64,000 nucleotides of DNA. It comes from an uncultured Acidimicrobiales bacterium. GTDB lineage: Bacteria > Actinomycetota > Acidimicrobiia > Acidimicrobiales > SZUA-35. Positions 62,247 through 64,000 of the stretch are shown in pieces. The notes beneath the pieces were generated by a model. The model saw only the letters and a list, made by a program, of their open reading frames with translations. It did not search any database and was not told the origin of the DNA. The translations under genes were made by a program, and so were the position numbers. Where the stretch lies: contig CALAJV010000003.1 of assembly GCA_937922805.1 (NCBI GenBank), forward strand, positions 62,001-126,000, read 5' to 3'. Each line of letters begins with the position of its first letter. Positions within the stretch are counted from its first letter, which is position 1.

Positions 62247-63998
62247 CTAGGCGACGGGGTTTTTGCTCCAGCATGACTTACTTGCATTCCACGGGCGGGT
62301 GCCGTCGGCCTGCCATGTCTTGAGCGCAGCTTCGTCTTGTTGAGCCGGTGAAGCCAAGTGGGCAAACGCAACGCCATAACGTTCGGCATGGCCATAATGC
62401 TTCCAGCTTCCAGTCAAGAACTGATAAGCGCCGCGGGCGCTCGATGCAGTGTTGGCGGCTTGATAGTCGCCTCTCGATTCGCAGTAGCGAATGTCGAGCA
62501 TTACTGCTGGTAGCGAAACGCCGTTCCCGGCATCAACCCAAGCTTCCTCAGTCGAGGTGGCGGCCGTGGTCGTGGTTGCTTCGGCCACCGTAGTCGAGGT
62601 TTGCTCGGCGGTTGTTTCTGTTGGCGACGAATCTGTGGTGGTAGCGGTTTCATCAGCCACGGTCGTTTCAGTTGACGGGTCAACCGTGGTGTCGGTTTCT
62701 GAACCCTGACTTTCGGCCGCAGTCGTCGAGGACGATTCGCTATCGGCGGCGGCGCTCGTTGCAGTGTCGCTTTCCGCTCCATCGACCCCATCAGTAGTTG
62801 TACTTGGAGCTACCGAGGTGATCGCCTGTTCGGTCGTCGTTGGGGCAGCGGTGGTTGTCGGCGCTTCTGCACTCGCAGCTTGCATTTGCTTGCGAGCTTC
62901 GAGGTTCGGCTCTTCGACTACCGTGGTGATGGCTGCTGTCGTCGTAGTCAGTTCTGGCACATCGACATCGTCGTTCAGAACCTCTTGCTCAACCAGCGAA
63001 TCTGACGATGACGGTTCAACAAATGATGCGACGTCAAATGCAGGTTCGGCCGCCTGGTTCCTCTGGACCGATACGCCGATTGCAGCCGAGGCTACAACGG
63101 CGACAAGGCCAAGAACGACAGCTTTCCGCATAGGGCTACCATCGGGCGCTTCTGGTAGGTATGACGGGGCTACGTAGTCGCCGACCAGAAGGTGCGGGTT
63201 ATCGACTGTCCGAACCGCCTGGGCCTGAACGGCCGGCACCGGTCGATCAAAGGCCAGCACCTTCGACGTTCTTTCTCTGGTGCCGATCTTGTCGGCGAGA
63301 ATGTCTCGGTTTCTGGCCCGCCCGCTATCTCTGAGATCGGCCTGTTCGAGCGATGCGCTGTAGTTGGGGTCATGGGCGAGGACCTGATGGTCGAAAGCCA
63401 CGGTGTCAGGCTCTTCTATGGCCAGCTGCTCGGGGGCTAATGCTTCGTATCCACCAGTGCTACGAGCGAGCTCTTCTAGATCTACTGGTTCCGACCCATC
63501 ATCAGTCAGAGCGAGGAGGCTTGACGCTGGATCAGCCAGCGGTGCTTCGATGGCGCTCGCTTCGGTCGCAACTGGTTCATCCGGTTCTGGAAGCGGACCT
63601 GATATTACTGCGAGACGTCGCAACGCCTTTTCTTGTACGGTCAACTCGCTTTCGGGCGAAGTCGATGTTTGAGTGCCAACTTCGATCGTCGGTGCATTCG
63701 AGATCATTGGAGCTTCAGGCGAACTAACCGGCAATTCCGGAGTTACCGAACCTTCGAGACCAGGGGTTTGACTAACCGGCAATTCCGGAGTTACTGAACC
63801 TTCGAGACCAAGGGTTTGACTAACCGGCAATTCCGGAGTTACTGAACCTTCGAGACCAAGGGTTTGATCTGTGCTGGCCTCGGTTCGAGCTTGGACCGCC
63901 TGCGCTTCGGCTTCACTGATCCATTCGGCGAAATATCCTTGATGTGACGAATCTGTTTCGTGTCCCTGGGCATCAGACGTCGTCGATGTTGAAACCAC
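62247..63998 (-). CDS. Rpf-like transglycosylase with long repetitive N-terminus (start may lie beyond window)
   Basis: 583 residues from a GTG two bases inside the right edge; the real start may be upstream. The last ~80 residues form a resuscitation-promoting-factor/transglycosylase-like domain with catalytic Glu in RYCESRGDYQAAN and GAYQFLTGSW. A hydrophobic segment near residue 290 (AVVLGLVAVVASAAIGV) separates an acidic ~285-residue N-terminal part from a Thr/Ser/Ala-rich spacer, so the N-terminal part should be cytoplasmic and the enzyme outside. Three 16-residue repeats (TLGLEGSVTPELPVSQ) sit near residues 45-92. Likely acts on peptidoglycan during growth. Confidence 0.8.
   Translation of the reverse strand: MVSTSTTSDAQGHETDSSHQGYFAEWISEAEAQAVQARTEASTDQTLGLEGSVTPELPVSQTLGLEGSVTPELPVSQTPGLEGSVTPELPVSSPEAPMISNAPTIEVGTQTSTSPESELTVQEKALRRLAVISGPLPEPDEPVATEASAIEAPLADPASSLLALTDDGSEPVDLEELARSTGGYEALAPEQLAIEEPDTVAFDHQVLAHDPNYSASLEQADLRDSGRARNRDILADKIGTRERTSKVLAFDRPVPAVQAQAVRTVDNPHLLVGDYVAPSYLPEAPDGSPMRKAVVLGLVAVVASAAIGVSVQRNQAAEPAFDVASFVEPSSSDSLVEQEVLNDDVDVPELTTTTAAITTVVEEPNLEARKQMQAASAEAPTTTAAPTTTEQAITSVAPSTTTDGVDGAESDTATSAAADSESSSTTAAESQGSETDTTVDPSTETTVADETATTTDSSPTETTAEQTSTTVAEATTTTAATSTEEAWVDAGNGVSLPAVMLDIRYCESRGDYQAANTASSARGAYQFLTGSWKHYGHAERYGVAFAHLASPAQQDEAALKTWQADGTRPWNASKSCWSKNPVA
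63724..63867 (-). repeat. Three tandem 48-bp repeats in the Rpf-like gene
   Basis: Units at 63724-63771, 63772-63819 and 63820-63867. By eye units two and three differ only at their last bases, and the first differs from them at a few positions, so expansion is recent. Each encodes 16 residues, keeping the frame. Confidence 0.93.
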
Positions 63999-64000
63999 AA

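Noticed and set aside
62501-62791. Basic, Pro/Arg-rich minus-strand frame
   Set aside because: Frame shadow of the Thr/Ser/Ala-rich spacer in the Rpf-like gene.

Overview
The window reads as a chromosomal segment of a Gram-positive actinobacterium. The best guess is a marine member of the Acidimicrobiia or a relative, but no rRNA is present to prove it. The clues are a resuscitation-promoting-factor-type transglycosylase, an LAxTG (class E type) sortase signal, ArpA/HalD-type oxygenases, many GTG/TTG starts, a moderate G+C content by eye, and a DddP-type DMSP lyase. At least eleven starts carry a TANNNT hexamer 6-7 bases upstream and no Shine-Dalgarno sequence, which suggests that leaderless transcripts are common.

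Layout. Bases 1-3826 hold the end of a peptidoglycan-binding-like protein and the tig-clpP-clpX protein quality-control block on the minus strand. Bases 4022-10728 carry secreted or surface proteins (a duplicated-module protein, a beta-helix protein, a lipoprotein, an RTX-repeat protein), tRNA-Pro and a PhyH-type dioxygenase. Bases 11051-20616 are a surface-glycan locus. It has a complete UDP-diNAc-bacillosamine-type set (4,6-dehydratase, aminotransferase, acetyltransferase, phosphoglycosyl transferase), two glycosyltransferases (one on the opposite strand), a Wzy-like polymerase and a Wzx-like flippase. Bases 20644-28618 mix flavoenzymes, an apparently frameshifted ArpA/HalD-like oxygenase, small membrane proteins, an MFS carrier and a compact TetR regulon with four near-identical operators. 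Bases 28893-33749 hold a lipoprotein and two tandem paralogous single-pass membrane proteins with long disordered regions.

Bases 33786-41288 are a metabolic block: a hydratase, then a tight three-gene operon. The operon has a dimethylglycine/sarcosine dehydrogenase-like FAD-GcvT protein, a cysteine-sulfinate/glutamate-type decarboxylase, and an unusual fusion of an HpsN-like (histidinol dehydrogenase family) enzyme to a DegT-family aminotransferase. Together with DddP and its coupled DMT-family transporter (56231-58431), this suggests use of marine osmolytes such as methylated glycines, sulfonates and DMSP.

Bases 41405-54137 contain tRNA-Gly, an ATC-hydrolase homologue, a SWIM-SNF2 pair, a P-loop kinase, an MBOAT/SGNH glycan O-acylation operon, an EEP phosphoesterase, and a dehydrogenase/oxygenase pair. 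Bases 54250-64000 return to surface proteins: a two-copy lipoprotein, a sortase-type DUF11 protein, a copper-radical (galactose-oxidase-like) protein with DUF4214 repeats, and an Rpf-like protein with a 48-bp triplicated repeat.

All functional calls come from reading translated motifs; no database search was run.
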